From: Thiobacillus sp.
GTDB lineage: Bacteria > Pseudomonadota > Gammaproteobacteria > Burkholderiales > Thiobacillaceae
Assembly (NCBI GenBank): GCA_024708885.1
Contig: JANJXT010000063.1
Span: forward strand, 62,001 to 126,000
Reading direction: 5' to 3'
Length of the DNA stretch: 64,000 nucleotides
Shown piece by piece: positions 63,877 to 64,000 of this stretch. A program made the position numbers and the translations under genes. Under the pieces are notes generated by a model. It saw nothing but the letters and a program-made list of their open reading frames with translations. It was not told where the DNA came from and searched no databases. Positions within the stretch are counted from its first letter, which is position 1; the number at the start of each line of letters is the position of its first letter.

Positions 63877-64000
63877 TCAATCGCTGACAGCGACGGTCAC
63901 GCTCATGAGGCCGATGACGTCTCCGACCTCGAGGCCGTCTTTCTCAAAACCCAGCATGTCGGGCTCGCCTTTCGGCTTGCCGTGGCAGGCAAGACAGGGC
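63877..64000 (-). CDS. C-terminus of a DUF3365-type heme protein (partial)
   Basis: minus strand ...PCLACHGKPKGEPDMLGFEKDGLEVGDVIGLMSVTVAVSD-stop. Confidence 0.7.
   Translation of the reverse strand, partial: PCLACHGKPKGEPDMLGFEKDGLEVGDVIGLMSVTVAVSD

Overview
GC-rich chromosomal window, probably from a betaproteobacterium of the Thiobacillus/Hydrogenophilales type (inferred from gene content and sequence flavour; not verified by search). About 55 protein genes can be supported. Most are housekeeping or core: fdxA, trxA, rho, rpmE, mobA, glcDEF, gltBD, hemE, priA, argS, dsbA, rnk, a class II RNR and a glrK/qseG/glrR-like two-component locus. No rRNA, tRNA or CRISPR array was recognised. Accessory or unusual signals: (1) a near-perfect duplicate of the rho 3' end about 160 bp downstream; (2) three copies of a 155-185 bp CACAGAGACACAGAGA-bounded dispersed element, each next to the start of an envelope-protein gene; (3) a decayed type III R-M locus, with a 1-nt deletion in the DPPY codon and a mod-res deletion fusion, beside an intact AlbA_2 ATPase; (4) a glcDEF / four-carbon sugar-acid kinase / divergent phosphoketolase-like / IclR cluster with a palindromic operator; (5) a truncated rnk remnant that keeps the rnk leader hairpin; (6) a prepilin pair with a small membrane protein, divergent from an XRE regulator, with a perfect operator over a near-leaderless promoter; (7) two TGTC-N10-GACA-type GlrR sites plus a sigma-54 promoter ahead of an EF-hand gene; (8) DnaA boxes in an AT-rich gap upstream of priA; (9) a nucleotidyltransferase cassette between 137-bp direct repeats. 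All calls are from reading sequence only; no database search was run.
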